DNA of 64,000 nt, taken from positions 434,001-498,000 of the forward strand of contig JALNQF010000010.1 of assembly GCA_028456385.1 (NCBI GenBank), in the 5' to 3' direction. Of this stretch, positions 1 to 11,272 are shown piece by piece. This stretch comes from Ophiosphaerella korrae (lineage: Eukaryota; Ascomycota; Dothideomycetes; Pleosporales; Phaeosphaeriaceae). The first letter of the stretch is position 1. Every line of letters starts with the position of its first letter. Under the pieces are notes generated by a model. That model was given only the letters and a program-made list of their open reading frames with translations. It had not been told where the DNA came from and ran no database searches. The position numbers and the translations under genes were made by a program.

Positions 1-433
1 GTTTGGGCTCGGATGAGTAAATGAGTGCGTTGGGAGAAATTGCCAAAAGTCTGTCTCCGTTATGTATTTGAACTAAAAGCCTTCGTGTTGTTATGTTTAT
101 TTTTTTTTTTTTTTACAAAAGGTTCAACCTGCCAGGGTTTTGTCTGTTTACAATGGTTTCATGAACTTCGATTTTGAAGTTGTGCGCTTTCTAAGCTTGC
201 TCCTCACAATGCAAAGGCAGATACAGAGATAGACGGATCCATGTTATGCAGCATTGTCTCGCTCACCGAAGACTAATTGGCACCGTAGAAAGGCCATATG
301 TGTCCAGATCTTAGAGATTATCACCACCTTTCAGATAGATTCCAACAACTTTTCCATTTCTATGACTGGTGGAGCCTATGTCAGAAAGTCTTCCAATGGG
401 CTAATACCAGTCCCACCCTTTCCACCAACGCCA
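1..433. other. Non-coding edge region with poly-T tract
   Basis: No convincing gene is seen. A homopolymeric T run of about 17 bases lies near 98-115. The region is downstream of the minus-strand RING gene and would hold its 3' UTR. Confidence 0.5.
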
Positions 434-1423
434 TCAAGCACCATCCTTATGCACCTCCTCCATGATCTTCCCCTGTACCTTGCGCCGCTCCTCCTCAAAC
501 TCTTGCCAAGCAGCCGTGTGCACAATCTCCCCATGGCCATCCAACAAGAACCGCCGCATCTTGATCATAACCAGCATGGTAAACAGCGCAAGCCCAGTCG
601 CCGTACTAAACTGCAGCCATCTCGCCTGCGGCTTGTTCATACGCGCCAGCTCGCCAAAAACGTCGTAGTAGCACTTCACCAGATCCGGCGAGCCGTCATC
701 GTATCGCGAAGACACACTTAGATGCGCGAAAAACTGTGCGTGAATCAAGGAATCGATGACGGCACATTCGGCCTCGTACTCTGCTTTGTCGGATCTCTGT
801 GCGGCTTTTGAGCCCGTTGGTTTTGTGGTGGTGGTGGTGGTGTTTTGTCCGTTGTCCATGTCGAGTCCTGTGCGTGTCGCCAGTGTGAGCGTTGTGATAC
901 CTTCCCATTGGAATAGCGGGGTGCAACACACGTAGCATCGTGCTTGGCGGTCGTTGTTTTGCATGGCGAGCCAGATCAAGCAGCGGTAGTGTACCCAGTG
1001 ACCGCAAGGTGAGAGAGGTAAGAAGGTCGTGGTGAGGATGGGTGGATCCTCGAATGGACTCGGACTGCTCAGTCCTTTGATCGTTGTGTCCCATGGTGTA
1101 CGGCAGATAGGACAAATTGCGTCTGGACGGGAAGGGTGATTGTGTTTAGCTGAAGTCTTCATGATTTCATGGTCAACATAGTTGAGTAATGAGGGTAGTT
1201 CGCGTGGCGTGGTAGATTGTGTGGTGAGAGATTGGAGAGCTTGTTGCGCTGAATCAGGGCCCATTTCAGGCTGTTGTATTACTGTTTTGGGGTCACAATC
1301 TCTTGAAGCTGCTTTGTTTGGCACATGGCTGGAATCTGGGTTGTCCTGCCATCCAGGAAAGTGTGCGACAGCTATGAATTCAATCCCAGTAGTTTGCGGA
1401 GCCGCGACATACACTTGAGCCAT
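434..1423 (-). CDS. RING-H2 finger protein with a predicted membrane segment
   Basis: Single-exon frame of 329 aa. A RING-H2 pattern is visible: C104 and C107 (CPIC), C140, H142, H145 and C148 (CGHWVHYRC), then C163 and C166 (CYVC). This would bind two zincs and recruit an E2, so an E3 ubiquitin ligase role is inferred from the domain only. Near residues 275-291 a hydrophobic stretch (around FSTATGLALFTMLVMI) could be one transmembrane segment, followed by a basic/acidic tail. The N-terminal 100 residues look disordered, with a Ser/Thr/Gln-rich part. It is the first of three RING-type genes within 5.2 kb; unlike the next two it keeps the fifth zinc ligand (H145). Substrate and pathway are unknown. 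Confidence 0.7.
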   Translation of the reverse strand: MAQVYVAAPQTTGIEFIAVAHFPGWQDNPDSSHVPNKAASRDCDPKTVIQQPEMGPDSAQQALQSLTTQSTTPRELPSLLNYVDHEIMKTSAKHNHPSRPDAICPICRTPWDTTIKGLSSPSPFEDPPILTTTFLPLSPCGHWVHYRCLIWLAMQNNDRQARCYVCCTPLFQWEGITTLTLATRTGLDMDNGQNTTTTTTKPTGSKAAQRSDKAEYEAECAVIDSLIHAQFFAHLSVSSRYDDGSPDLVKCYYDVFGELARMNKPQARWLQFSTATGLALFTMLVMIKMRRFLLDGHGEIVHTAAWQEFEEERRKVQGKIMEEVHKDGA

Positions 1424-1875
1424 TTACCACAGTATGAGTTGACAATAGGCCTGGAGATCGAGTAGAAGACTGAAGTGGAGCTCGGCAGCAGTGGAGAAGC
1501 GTTTGCAGGATAATATTTTATGTTGAAGGGAAAGTCGAGGCTATGAAGTGAAAGTGAAAACATTATCAGAGAGGTGAAAGTGAGCTAGTCCCATCAACGA
1601 GAAGTTTTAACAGTAGTTATGCTGTTTCCAGCATTTGAATAGGCTACTCTGCAAGTAAATGCTGGAATCTAAATTGTGTATGAATGATTCCTACGAAACA
1701 TGGCAATAGTCGACAAATCGTCATGGGGAGTATTTAATGCCGAAAATCTCTCATAGAAAATTAATACCCATATACCCTAAGCCATAACCTCATTATCGCC
1801 CCGAATAGTCTGCTAACTATCCAAAAAGAGGCCATGAAAGTGGCTGTTTGCGTGTTCGCCTTCATAAATGACATC
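1424..1875. other. Intergenic, no gene seen
   Basis: About 450 bases between two minus-strand RING-type genes. It should hold the promoter of the 434-1423 gene. No conserved element was recognised. Confidence 0.5.
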
Positions 1876-3579
1876 CTAGGCGTAACGACGCGGTCGTTTA
1901 GTCAAGAACAATATTTTGTGGCATACCGGACAGTCATCTGGATTGTTCGCGTGACCCAGCCAATGCAACTCAGTTGGAGTGCTCAGTGTCTTACCTCGAA
2001 TCTTATCGGCGCAGCATGTGCCACATAATGATCGGTTGATAATGAAGGTAAACTTAGTTGGATCAAGATCTTGATCCTCATCGCTCTCGTAATCCTCGTC
2101 ATCATCTCCATGTGCTCCTCCCATTGGCGACTCTATCTCATACGATGACGTTTCAGAATTATGGACGTGTATTCGCAACGAGATATGGACAGATCGCAGA
2201 ATACGAACATGGGATTCTCCAGTATCGGTTTGTGACATATTTTCCCGATACTCGGTGTGCACCCTAGCCAGCTTTTGAGCTATCAAGGTCGTTTGCTTTT
2301 GTTTTCTGCGTTCATTGGCTTCAAAAGAGTTAGCCAAGACATCAATTGAATTGTGAGGTAATTGAATGAACCTACCTTCTTTACGAAGGAGGGCTTCCCT
2401 GTCGACTGCTACTTTATAGGCGACCATATCCTCCTCAAAAAGGGCAGTTTTTCCAGGGCCGGCCTTCGTCTCGCAATGTTTCTGCTTTTGAAGCGCCATT
2501 GTCTCCTTCTGCATCTGAATCAACAATTGCTCTTTCTTATGAAGCGTCATAAGTTTATCCAAATTGTTCTGTGTCCCAAGAGCTTGTTGCCAAGTTTTTG
2601 GTTGTTCTTGGCTTGGCCCAGCAGCGTCAGCGTCATCCATCTGCTGGTCGAACATCGGGTGCGGGGGGTGAATCGTTTCCGAGGTAGATGGTAAATCTAG
2701 CATGAATGATGAACTCGATGGAAGGGACTCGTTGCCGACATGTGATGTTGACAAGTCGTAGAGGTCAAAAGTAGTTGGTGGTGCCACGGCACAGGTTATT
2801 TCCCACAATTTAGCTGTCTCTGTGGGCGATTGTGCAACTAACTCCGGCAAAGTTTGATTCAGAGAAGTGCTGTATGATTTTAAGAATTCGGGCGAGATGG
2901 TATAGGAAAAAGAGAGGTGCTTTGTCGACAGAGGTGCAAGATCAATTACCAAGGCGTTCTCCATGAATGTAATATCACCTAGGTTACGGCCTCCATATTG
3001 TAGATCCTGTATCAAAGGCCACCAATACTGTCCGAAGAGCTCATATCCCTTTCTTGGTGCCGCTGCATCTTGAAGCATCTGCTCAAACGTCTCCACGTCA
3101 TTCGCGAAGTCTGCACCGTATTTCAATGAGAAGGCGCGAAGCTTTTCACCTAGGAGGTGTCCATTACTACCGGCTGAGAACGAAAGCGGCTTCAAATTGA
3201 CGTGAGAGGCCTGGCCGAATGTGACAGCGAGACATTTGTTTCCAAATACATGGTTGCATCGGAGTCTTACTGGCAGCTCAGAGTTGTCGAAGCCAGGATC
3301 CGATTCCTCACCGAAAGGCTTCCAGCAAATTGGGCATTTTCGATTGATCTCTTCGACCTCGTCAATTTCGATCGGCTGTAAGCTATCCACGAAGGCTTTC
3401 TGTGATGGGAAAGTATCAGAGTCTGCTTTGGGAGGAGTGTATGTCTTTCTTGGAGACTGAAGTTCAGATTGAGACTGTTGCGGGATAAGTGTAGTAAGGG
3501 CCAACACATCGCTTCCGATCCCACCGATATTGGAATCGTCCGAAGGCGGCACTATTGAGGCTGGTTTACTTGTCGACAT
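1876..3579 (-). CDS. Protein with an incomplete RING-like motif and a C-terminal Cys cluster
   Basis: Open frame of 567 aa. Residues 82-85 (CPIC) and 108-116 (CNHVFGNKC) look like the first half of a RING finger, but the fifth ligand position is Gly and no later CxxC follows at normal spacing, so the finger looks truncated. The middle holds a Lys/Gln/Glu-rich stretch with coiled-coil character (around LHKKEQLLIQMQKETMALQK). The C-terminus has another Cys/His cluster (CGTCC ... HWLGH ... CPVCH) that could bind zinc. An acidic run of Asp/Glu lies just before it. No named family was recognised. It is transcribed away from the plus-strand RING gene at 4840. An unrecognised intron after the CNH motif could hide the missing half. 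Confidence 0.6.
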   Translation of the reverse strand: MSTSKPASIVPPSDDSNIGGIGSDVLALTTLIPQQSQSELQSPRKTYTPPKADSDTFPSQKAFVDSLQPIEIDEVEEINRKCPICWKPFGEESDPGFDNSELPVRLRCNHVFGNKCLAVTFGQASHVNLKPLSFSAGSNGHLLGEKLRAFSLKYGADFANDVETFEQMLQDAAAPRKGYELFGQYWWPLIQDLQYGGRNLGDITFMENALVIDLAPLSTKHLSFSYTISPEFLKSYSTSLNQTLPELVAQSPTETAKLWEITCAVAPPTTFDLYDLSTSHVGNESLPSSSSFMLDLPSTSETIHPPHPMFDQQMDDADAAGPSQEQPKTWQQALGTQNNLDKLMTLHKKEQLLIQMQKETMALQKQKHCETKAGPGKTALFEEDMVAYKVAVDREALLRKEGRFIQLPHNSIDVLANSFEANERRKQKQTTLIAQKLARVHTEYRENMSQTDTGESHVRILRSVHISLRIHVHNSETSSYEIESPMGGAHGDDDEDYESDEDQDLDPTKFTFIINRSLCGTCCADKIRGKTLSTPTELHWLGHANNPDDCPVCHKILFLTKRPRRYA

Positions 3580-4839
3580 TGCGGGCCGCGCGGAATGTAG
3601 CTTAGGTATCAGTCGGGAGCTAAGATGCTCACAAAGAGGGGTGCGGTAAGTTTACTGGGGCTGTCCAAACTCTAACAAGGCCCTTCGTCATTGAAAAATG
3701 AGTGAGGTACATGAGTGGAAAGAGGAATGATAAGATGTGAGGCTGGCGAGGTCACACAACCTGAGTTGGCCTGCCAAGCACACTAGTGGTACTTAAGTAC
3801 CGATGCGCCCAATCATGGTTGAGTTTCCTGAGGGCGGAGTCTCAAGAGAGGTTCGTTGAGAGAGACATTCTGTGAGACTCAACGTTGTGAGTTGTAAACC
3901 GTCCCTTTTGCTTCGTTATTCTTTCGTTCCACGGCTGCTGGCCGCAAGTCTATGCTGCAAAAGTTGCCACCGTGTGCCAAGGTCCTCAATGAAACCATGT
4001 AAATTTTCACCACAGTGATTGCCTGATTAAAAGCAGATTCGTGTCTTGACTAGCTATGATAATCCTAGTCGATTGGCCGATCATAAATATTGGTCCTTTG
4101 ACCTTCCGGGCGAACCTCTGGCACAGGTTCTGTAGCTAAATAATCGGTCCCAGTAACTGACCAAACAAAACATAGTTCAAACAAATCTGTGATACCGGCG
4201 GGCCTAAGGCGAGGTTGAACTAGTGAGATGAGTATGCATAATCTGGCTTGGTTACTACAATGGTTTGCAGTGATTTTATGTTGCCTCAATGAAACTTAGA
4301 AAGATTTTCATGTATCAGTGAATGCCAATATTTTATTGATGCTTGCTATTGTAGTAGGAGCGAGCGGTCGAGCCCTATTGTTCCTACCTACGATCCTAGG
4401 CAGGCTACTATCTCACCAAAAGCATTGGCCTTTCAATTTATTCTCTGGGTTTCACAACATGCACAACACCCGACCTTCTTTTGCTCGCAACAGCCTTTTT
4501 CCACCATTGCGGATCTAAGGACCTGCCAATTTTGAATCGGAGCATTGAATGCGAGCATCGCGGCTGGATGTAAATTCAACAAACGTCATAGCATCAATGT
4601 TCCCCATTTGACCCTTCTACGTCGTTTATATCCATCTTGGTCTTCGCATAACACCCGCATCACACTTGCTTTGTGGTAATCGAACGGCTTCTGTGACTGC
4701 AATTTACATTATCGGACGGGATTGGCCTGCAGCACAATATCATTACACGTGGACAAGTATTGATTCTAAACCGAGAGCAACACTAAGAGTTTGCTACAAG
4801 GATCTATAAACTTACCCAAAACACTCCATTCCTTCCTTA
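3580..4839. promoter_or_regulatory. Intergenic region between divergent RING-type genes
   Basis: About 1.26 kb separating the starts of two divergently transcribed RING-type genes, so it should contain both promoters. No coding frame with family resemblance and no clear TATA box were recognised. Confidence 0.4.
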
Positions 4840-5556
4840 ATGGTTAATCCACATGAGTTTCCGACAATGTTGGATCTGGATTGTCATCACGCAACTTTTC
4901 AAGGCCTAGAAGAAGATTCAAAAGGTGCACTTCTCATCACTGCATTATCTTTGTCCTCAATTGAGGACCCAACATGTCCGATTTGTCGAGAGCCGTACAC
5001 GGGAACTACAGGCATGGATGGCAGACCAGAGGACGAGCAAGAAGGCCCAGTAAGCATCGACTTGGTTGCTGAGTGGTATGGTGCGAGGCGATGCTGTGGG
5101 CATATCATGGGTCAAAGTTGCCTGTTCAAGCACCTCACAGCACTCGGCCCTTGGGCAAACAAATGTCCCCTGTGCCGAGATACGTGGTTTCACGAACAGG
5201 AACCGGAAGATGCTCTGCAAGATGAGCTGCAGCTGGAGGATGCCCAGCGAGACGATCAAGAACCAGAGCAAGTCCCACCGACATCAGTCCCTACACTTCA
5301 AAGAAGCGTAAGAATTCCCCAGCAGGCTAGCGGTCGCCAAGTTGGAGCAAATAGACTCGCTTCACGAGTTAGCGTGAGTGATCACAACGGCACAAACCGA
5401 GTACAACGTCGACGGCGACCCCGGTCGCCCCCACCGCGCTTCACTCACCAGCTGCTCGCCGCTCTTGATATTGAAGATGGATCCAATGAATTACAAGGCA
5501 CACGAGAAGATGTGGAAGGAATATTAGAAGAATTTTATAAGCGTTTTGAGCGATGA
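4840..5556 (+). CDS. RING-type zinc finger protein
   Basis: Single-exon frame of 238 aa. The finger reads C46-x2-C49 (CPIC), then C86, H88 and C94 (CCGHIMGQSC), then C109-x2-C112 (CPLC). The fifth ligand position is Gly91 where a classical RING has Cys or His; C85 next to C86 might compensate. The loop between the first two pairs is long (36 residues). The rest is Glu/Gln-rich (about 118-140) and then Arg/Pro-rich (about 186-205), probably disordered. A ubiquitin ligase role is inferred from the finger only. It lies head-to-head with the 1876-3579 gene and shares its CxHxxGxxC variant, suggesting the two belong to one expanded family. Confidence 0.65.
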   Translation: MVNPHEFPTMLDLDCHHATFQGLEEDSKGALLITALSLSSIEDPTCPICREPYTGTTGMDGRPEDEQEGPVSIDLVAEWYGARRCCGHIMGQSCLFKHLTALGPWANKCPLCRDTWFHEQEPEDALQDELQLEDAQRDDQEPEQVPPTSVPTLQRSVRIPQQASGRQVGANRLASRVSVSDHNGTNRVQRRRRPRSPPPRFTHQLLAALDIEDGSNELQGTREDVEGILEEFYKRFER

Positions 5557-5720
5557 AGACGAGTAGGTGGTTGGAGTTTTTAGAGCGCAACGAAGGTTCG
5601 GCATGTCCTTCCTCGCTATGTTGTCGATATTTTCTTTACACCTTTCGATAAGTAAAGAACAAAGGGTCTATAGAATTTTGCGGGCTTTCAAAGTATGTTT
5701 TCTTCATCTCGTCGTAGTAT

Positions 5721-7296
5721 TTAGGCTTTAGTCTTGAGTTTCTTTGCCCCTCTCCCTTCTTCATCATCTCTGTCAATGCAGCCGACTTTCCCATTCATCA
5801 ACGCAATAGCCTCCTGTAACAGTAACTTCTCTCCTATTCTGACCTCAATAGCCATCCGATTCCTTTTTGACAAATCCTTTCTTAACAATGCCTCATCTTC
5901 TTGCATTAACGTAGGGTATTCCCCAATCTTTGCTTTCAATGCGCTTGCGATAGCAGCATTGCAGACCTGGTCGCGTTTTCTTTTATCGTTGATTGCTTTT
6001 GGATTCAATTTCTTCAGGGCTTTCACGAAAGACTTCAGCTGCTCATCGAGTTCGGGAGAGATCTCGAGAAGCTTGGCATTGTAGGTGAGCAGTCCATCGC
6101 TGTCAGGTTCGCCGGAGTCACGTTCAAGTACGAAGTAGTCTTCCATTTCATTCAAGTTCATCGAATCATCCTTTTGGGATAGTTAATATCGGAGAGTGGT
6201 TAATTTGTTAGCGAATAACTTACGACTTTGCTCAACAAATCCTCTGTAAGATGGAGCTCTTGCCCTAGCGCAGATCGTACAAGCCTCCACGGCAATTCAA
6301 CTACATCGTATCTTTGATGTTCTGATGTAACATATCCGTACCGACGAAGCAGCTCAGAAGTTGGCAACGGGCCGTAGTAGTTCAAGATCTCTGTGCCAGC
6401 CTGAAGATTGCGGCGGAGAGCGGTAACTTCAAGATTTTCCCCATGGTTAACATGTGCCTATTTATGTTAGTTAATTATGATATAATCACTATGTGGTAAA
6501 TACTGACGCACATTGAAACATGCATTAGCATTCATGATGTCTGCCATTGGTACCATACCAAGCATCATCTTTCCGTCGTGATCCTCCACCCAGCCGTCTT
6601 CTTCATCGTCACTACTCTCATTGCTGTCTTCGAGATCAAAGGCGTAAGCCATAATGGTGCTGCCCATACGGTGTGCAAGAGCAAGCAGATCCTTCTCACT
6701 TAGTTGAACAGCGCTTTCAGGGTAAAAAATTTGAGTATTCTGCATGACAACTGGAATTATCCTTGCTTTAAGCATTTCATCGCTCTCTTCCTTCCCAATT
6801 TTCTGGGGTGTTAAGCAAGTGCCTTGTAGCTCGCTCATTTCAGATTGGCTCCAGAATAGGGGCGTGTTGAATGTGTCAGGCAGCACATCGAGATAGGGCT
6901 TCCAACGAGATGCATCACCTTGAAGGTGTTCATATATCATGATCAATATTAGGGCACCCCAGGAGTCCAATGGCTCAAAATCCTCGTCATCATCATCAAT
7001 GCTTGTCTCAAACACAACTGGTAACTTCTTGACTAAGTCCGATGTTTCTGTGTTAATGATAGCACTTCTCGGTATAGTGAATAGTGTAGTTTCTTGGGGT
7101 ATGTCTTTGATAGCGACTAGTAGGTGTCAGCAATACTTAGAGAGGCAAAACTATCGAGTGGCCAAGGCTTACCAATGCCCCGGCCTGCATCTTTCGCTCG
7201 AAGATCTTTGATCTCCAGCAAGTCATCTCGAAATTCACCACCAACAGACTTGAACCAAGCTAGAAAGCGATCTGTGGAAGCCTGAAACTCGTCCAT
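5721..7296 (-). CDS. RKM4: SET-domain lysine methyltransferase, Rkm4/SETD6 group
   Basis: Four exons read on the minus strand: 7173-7296, 6512-7116, 6224-6457 and 5721-6170, giving 470 aa. All junctions are GT-AG and keep phase (donors GTAAG, GTGCG, GTAAG). The split SET domain starts with the DAGRGI motif near residue 37, continues with the NAN motif in MVPMADIMNAN near 238 and ends with ILNYYG near 270. A C-terminal helical region follows, as in Rubisco-LSMT-type enzymes that bind the substrate there. Known members (yeast Rkm4, human SETD6) methylate a ribosomal protein or other non-histone targets; the substrate here is inferred only. An acidic insert (DSNESSDDEEDGWVED) precedes the NAN motif. 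It is convergent with the upstream plus-strand RING gene, only 164 bases away. Confidence 0.85.
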
Positions 7297-8874
7297 CCTG
7301 ATTCTTGATGAAACCTTTCACAAGAAGAAGCGGTAAAGCTGCTTTGCCAAGCGCGTCAAAAATCTCTTCTATTTGCGATGACGTAATCGATAATAGAAGG
7401 GAAGGACTTGACTATGGACTTTGTGGACATGCGTTCTTTTCTGCTGCCAGGTTTGAGTGCTCGTGAATATCATTGTCGATAAGGATACCCCGAGAGGCCC
7501 TAGAGAGACCGGTAAGCGATGCCGGAGCTGCGCACATTGATTGGCCGCTCTTGTCCGTCCGAAAGAGGAAAGGCCAGAAATGATTAATTAGCTCCACGCT
7601 CTTGTCCAATCAAGAACGCCATAATAAATCAGATGAGATCTTGACTTTCTTACACCCTCATTTCGTTAAGCTTGAATAAAAACAGAGATTATTTCTCCTA
7701 GAAATGCAAAGAGGAGGGTCAAAATGTAATTATAGATCGCCGTTGCAGATGGCATAGGGTCTGTTCTGAACATTGTGGCCCGTTCAACAACTCCATCAAC
7801 GATGTGCACCTTGGAAGGAGGAGGCTCGCAGTTTACTACTGTTTATTACAGCTTCACTACAGACCTGAATTTTAACAAATAACTCACTTCAACATGCAAA
7901 ATGCATCACATGAGGCAGCAAGAAAATGTGGTAAAGAAGTATGCATAGTACGTAACCTAGGAAGAATCAAGTCCCACAAGCAGCAGAGCGGTATACAAAA
8001 CTTGACTTCACATTATTGGTGGGGAAATGGGAGATGCGGATGAAAATTTAAAGACGTAAGGGCTGCAATTATTGGGACTGGTTTCTGGACGGGAACACAG
8101 AAAACCGTGTACGTGGCTGTCCTACAGTTATGACTGGGGCGGTGTTTCAACTCTTGAAATCCTTGTTCAGGTACGAACTTTATCACCACACCCATTGCCA
8201 ATCGTTCAGCTGCGCAAGCATCGAACGCATGAATTTCGGTAATGACCCCTCTGCATTTACCACAGTCTTGTGGCTGAGTGTCATGGATATTTCGGGGTTC
8301 ACCATCACCAGGGTCATGCTGGTTGGACATGTGGCGACAGATGGTAGTACGCGGTGTTTCAGGTAGCCATAGCTATCATGCAAGCGATAGGGGATGGATC
8401 GGCTGTTGGGAGAGTGAGTGCGTAGGACCTAATCAACCAGCGATGAAAATACCAGTCTTGTTGATAAGATGATCACCTCATGTTTCGTTTCTTGTTTCTA
8501 TCTGCAGGGCACAAATCTTGTTTCGCATCTCGAAAGTTTTTCAGCGACCCTCGGTAGTCATGCCCCTGTAGGAAACTGAACCATGGAGATCTCACTGTAG
8601 CTGAAAATCATCACGCATAGAAATGCAAGTCACTGTTGGGAAATATGTTAAGAATGTTTGTTCAATTTCAAGCCTAACGCCGTGATGCTGTGTTATCATA
8701 GACATGGCCGCCCTTCCTTTATTCAATGTTCCAACACCAGAAATGCGAAAAAGTGGTCGCGCGAAGCGAATGTAGAAAATATGCCACAAGCCATGGTCCC
8801 AGACCTATACATCCCCTGTTTGTGAAAATATGTTAAATGATAGACAGTAGAATATATGCCACGCGATGCCGCGC
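7297..8874. other. Intergenic, no gene supported
   Basis: About 1.6 kb between two minus-strand genes. Only short unsupported frames are present. It should contain the RKM4 promoter and the 3' UTR of the AA11 gene. Confidence 0.45.
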
Positions 8875-10128
8875 TTAGAGGCTTCGGCGAACGATCCTGC
8901 CATTGTATGACCTCTTCGAGATTATACCGTTGACGCAAGCAGTGCCAGCAGCAACGTCTTGCCACACTACATTGCCATTGTTGCAAAGACCAAATTGCTT
9001 CTCGCCATTGCACACAATAGCACCGTTTGTAGAGCACGAGGTTGTGGAGCCACCTCCAGTTGAAGGAGTAGATGGCGCAGCGGGTGTACCGGTACCAGGT
9101 GCGGGTGCAGCGGGAGCTGTAGGCTGTGCTGGGTTGGGGGTTGCAGTGACGGTGACGAGTGTGGTGGATGTCGATTGAGCGGGAGCGTTCGCGGCACTGG
9201 AGGCTCCGGGTGCAAACACACCCCCAGGGTTAGATGGTGCCGCAGTTGCGGATGGTTTCGGTGCGCCTGGGGGCTTTCCAGCAGCAGGTGAAGAGGGTTG
9301 ACCGGCAGCAGGGGCTGAAGGCTGGCCAGCGGCCGGAGCTGAAGGTCGGCCAGCAGCAGGGGGAGAAGGTTGGCCAGCAGCAGGAGCTGAAGGTTGAGTA
9401 GCAGCGGAGGACTGGGGAGCAGAAGGAGGCTGTTGGCCACCTGGAGATGATGGCTGAGCGGGAGAACCTCCACCAGGCGAAGCACCACAACCGACAGGTG
9501 CTACAGCGTCGTTGGTGCCACCGTCTTGAACATTTTTGCCTGGGTTTGGGAACTTTATGGCTTTGTTTTCCACCTGCTTACAAGTGCCGCTTACGTCACC
9601 GCCCACGTTAGCCTTGAGCATGTCGGGAAGTGCATTGAAAGCAGTCTTATCACTGGCGCCACCAGTAACCTCGATAGGTGCACAGTTCATGTACAGCTCA
9701 GCTTGTCCCGCTAGTTTTGAGAACCAGGTCCAGGCGAACGTTGCCTTGCCATTTGGAATGCTAGCCGGGAGCTCGAAGTTGTATGTGTTTGTTTTGCTGT
9801 CAACACCCGGGCATCCTCCCTCAATGGACTTGATGACCTTGAAGACGGAATTTACGGTCGGTGTGGTGTCCAACGTGACAGACAACTGACAAGAGCCACC
9901 TTGGTGGGTTGCAGTTCCTAGGAAACTGATAGTCTGTTGTTGCCCAACAGCCATGGCGTTCATTTTTGAGACGGTGAAGCCGTTTTGCGACTTGCAGGGA
10001 TATTGGGAAGCAGTGATTGGTGAATTGTCAATCTTGTCGACGCTGTAAGGAACAGGTTGTTGCATAATGATATGGGAATTGGCAGAAGCCAAGAGTGTTG
10101 CAACTGCGAAAATTGCTCGAAAAGACAT
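8875..10128 (-). CDS. Secreted AA11-type lytic polysaccharide monooxygenase with X278 module
   Basis: Single exon, 417 aa from the Met at 10128; an upstream Met at 10176 would spoil the signal peptide. Residues 1-18 form a signal peptide whose cleavage would leave His19 as the N-terminal copper ligand. His75 (ATHQGGSC) and Tyr146 (ELYMNCA) match the second histidine and axial tyrosine of AA11 enzymes, which cleave chitin oxidatively. A Pro/Ala/Ser-rich linker (about 230-365) carries an 8-residue tandem repeat. A C-terminal Cys-containing module (GAIVCNGEKQFGLC...) resembles the X278 module often attached to AA11. The protein acts outside the cell, on fungal or arthropod chitin. The catalytic residues are seen; the substrate is inferred from the family. 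Confidence 0.85.
   Translation of the reverse strand: MSFRAIFAVATLLASANSHIIMQQPVPYSVDKIDNSPITASQYPCKSQNGFTVSKMNAMAVGQQQTISFLGTATHQGGSCQLSVTLDTTPTVNSVFKVIKSIEGGCPGVDSKTNTYNFELPASIPNGKATFAWTWFSKLAGQAELYMNCAPIEVTGGASDKTAFNALPDMLKANVGGDVSGTCKQVENKAIKFPNPGKNVQDGGTNDAVAPVGCGASPGGGSPAQPSSPGGQQPPSAPQSSAATQPSAPAAGQPSPPAAGRPSAPAAGQPSAPAAGQPSSPAAGKPPGAPKPSATAAPSNPGGVFAPGASSAANAPAQSTSTTLVTVTATPNPAQPTAPAAPAPGTGTPAAPSTPSTGGGSTTSCSTNGAIVCNGEKQFGLCNNGNVVWQDVAAGTACVNGIISKRSYNGRIVRRSL
9268..9396 (-). repeat. 24-bp coding minisatellite in the AA11 linker
   Basis: About five tandem units of 24 bases encode P-S-[A/P/S]-P-A-A-G-[Q/R/K] in the linker between the catalytic domain and the X278 module. Such repeats change copy number easily and would vary linker length. 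Confidence 0.75.
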
Positions 10129-11272
10129 GCTGGCAGAAGTTTTGAGTTGTGTGCTAAAATCTATCAAAGATTTCAAGTCGTAGGCTGGTGATCTGTCGAA
10201 GAAAGATTTGTGAGATTGAATTGAAGTTATCTAGCACAGCTAGCTGAAAAAGTACTTATGCGAAGAAAAAGAGCGCTGTGAAGCTACAATGAATGTGGTT
10301 GTACAGACATGTGAGTGACGGTAACAGTCATTTATACGATGCTACAAAGTAGCCCTGTAAAGCACATGCCGCCACACTCTCCTCCACCACGATCCCCTTC
10401 GACGATCCCCTAATCAAACACATAGTCTAGACAGCGATGGTTGGCTACTAAACAAGGGCAGAGGGGGACGAAGATTGGCGAGCGTCTAGGCGGTGAAACA
10501 AGCTGCTAGGTCAGTGAGACTCTCGGCCAAAGGTGAGTCGGGAGATCAGCAGGGCTGACGCAGGAACATAACGCGCAAGCATCCGCGAGTGGAAGTCAGT
10601 TAACGCGCAGCGTGGTTGAGGTGTGCCATGTCATCATCGTTGGCTTCAGGAGGGGTTTCGTTTCGAGGTTGCATCTAGTCGGCCATTGGTCGAAGGCTGG
10701 TTTCGCTTAGCGGGCCGCATAAAAATCCGGGCCCCTGTCTTTGGAAACGTCGCAGATCAGGCCTGGCCATGACTGGCCGCGAGGCCTTATTGGCGGTCTG
10801 CGTCCATTCTCTTGTGCGCCGTTGCCTTCTGCATCCACATTTCGCTCCACCACGCGTTGCCCGCAAAGCTTGACTTTCTCTGATATTGCACAGGATCTGT
10901 CACATTTTCCTGTCAATGACTGGTTGCAGCAGGGCCGCAGTCGAAGATCACGACTTCGGCTAAAGGTTGCCACCCACACTATCACCCATGATGGGGACGC
11001 CAACGTATGTTTCAAGGCCTACTACTTCGACGGATCCACCGAAAGAGGCTATGGATTCGTTATCACCTGGCCTTGCCGCCGATGCGTTTCCGTTCCTTGG
11101 TTTATGCGTTCTTGTAATCATGCCCAATCGCATTTCGATAACGAATACCTGGGCCGATACTCCACTCCCAGCTGCGCCACAATGCAACAATAGACGGAAA
11201 TTGCAAAGCACGCAGGTGGCTCAGCAATGCCATGCAATGAGCACGGTAGTTATCTAGTGTTCGGGCTGTGGC
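10129..11272. other. Intergenic, no gene supported
   Basis: About 1.1 kb between two minus-strand genes, holding the AA11 promoter. A 150-codon open frame on the plus strand at 10741-11193 has no signal peptide, domain or plausible composition and was not annotated. Confidence 0.45.

Noticed and set aside
98..115. Poly-T run as a Pol III terminator
   Set aside because: No RNA gene structure is visible upstream; it is a simple homopolymer.
8013..8330. 105-codon minus-strand frame
   Set aside because: No recognisable motif, and the same bases are open on several frames, so no support as a gene.
10741..11193. 150-codon plus-strand open frame
   Set aside because: No domain, signal peptide or plausible composition; it is upstream of the AA11 gene and looks like chance in a G/C-rich stretch.
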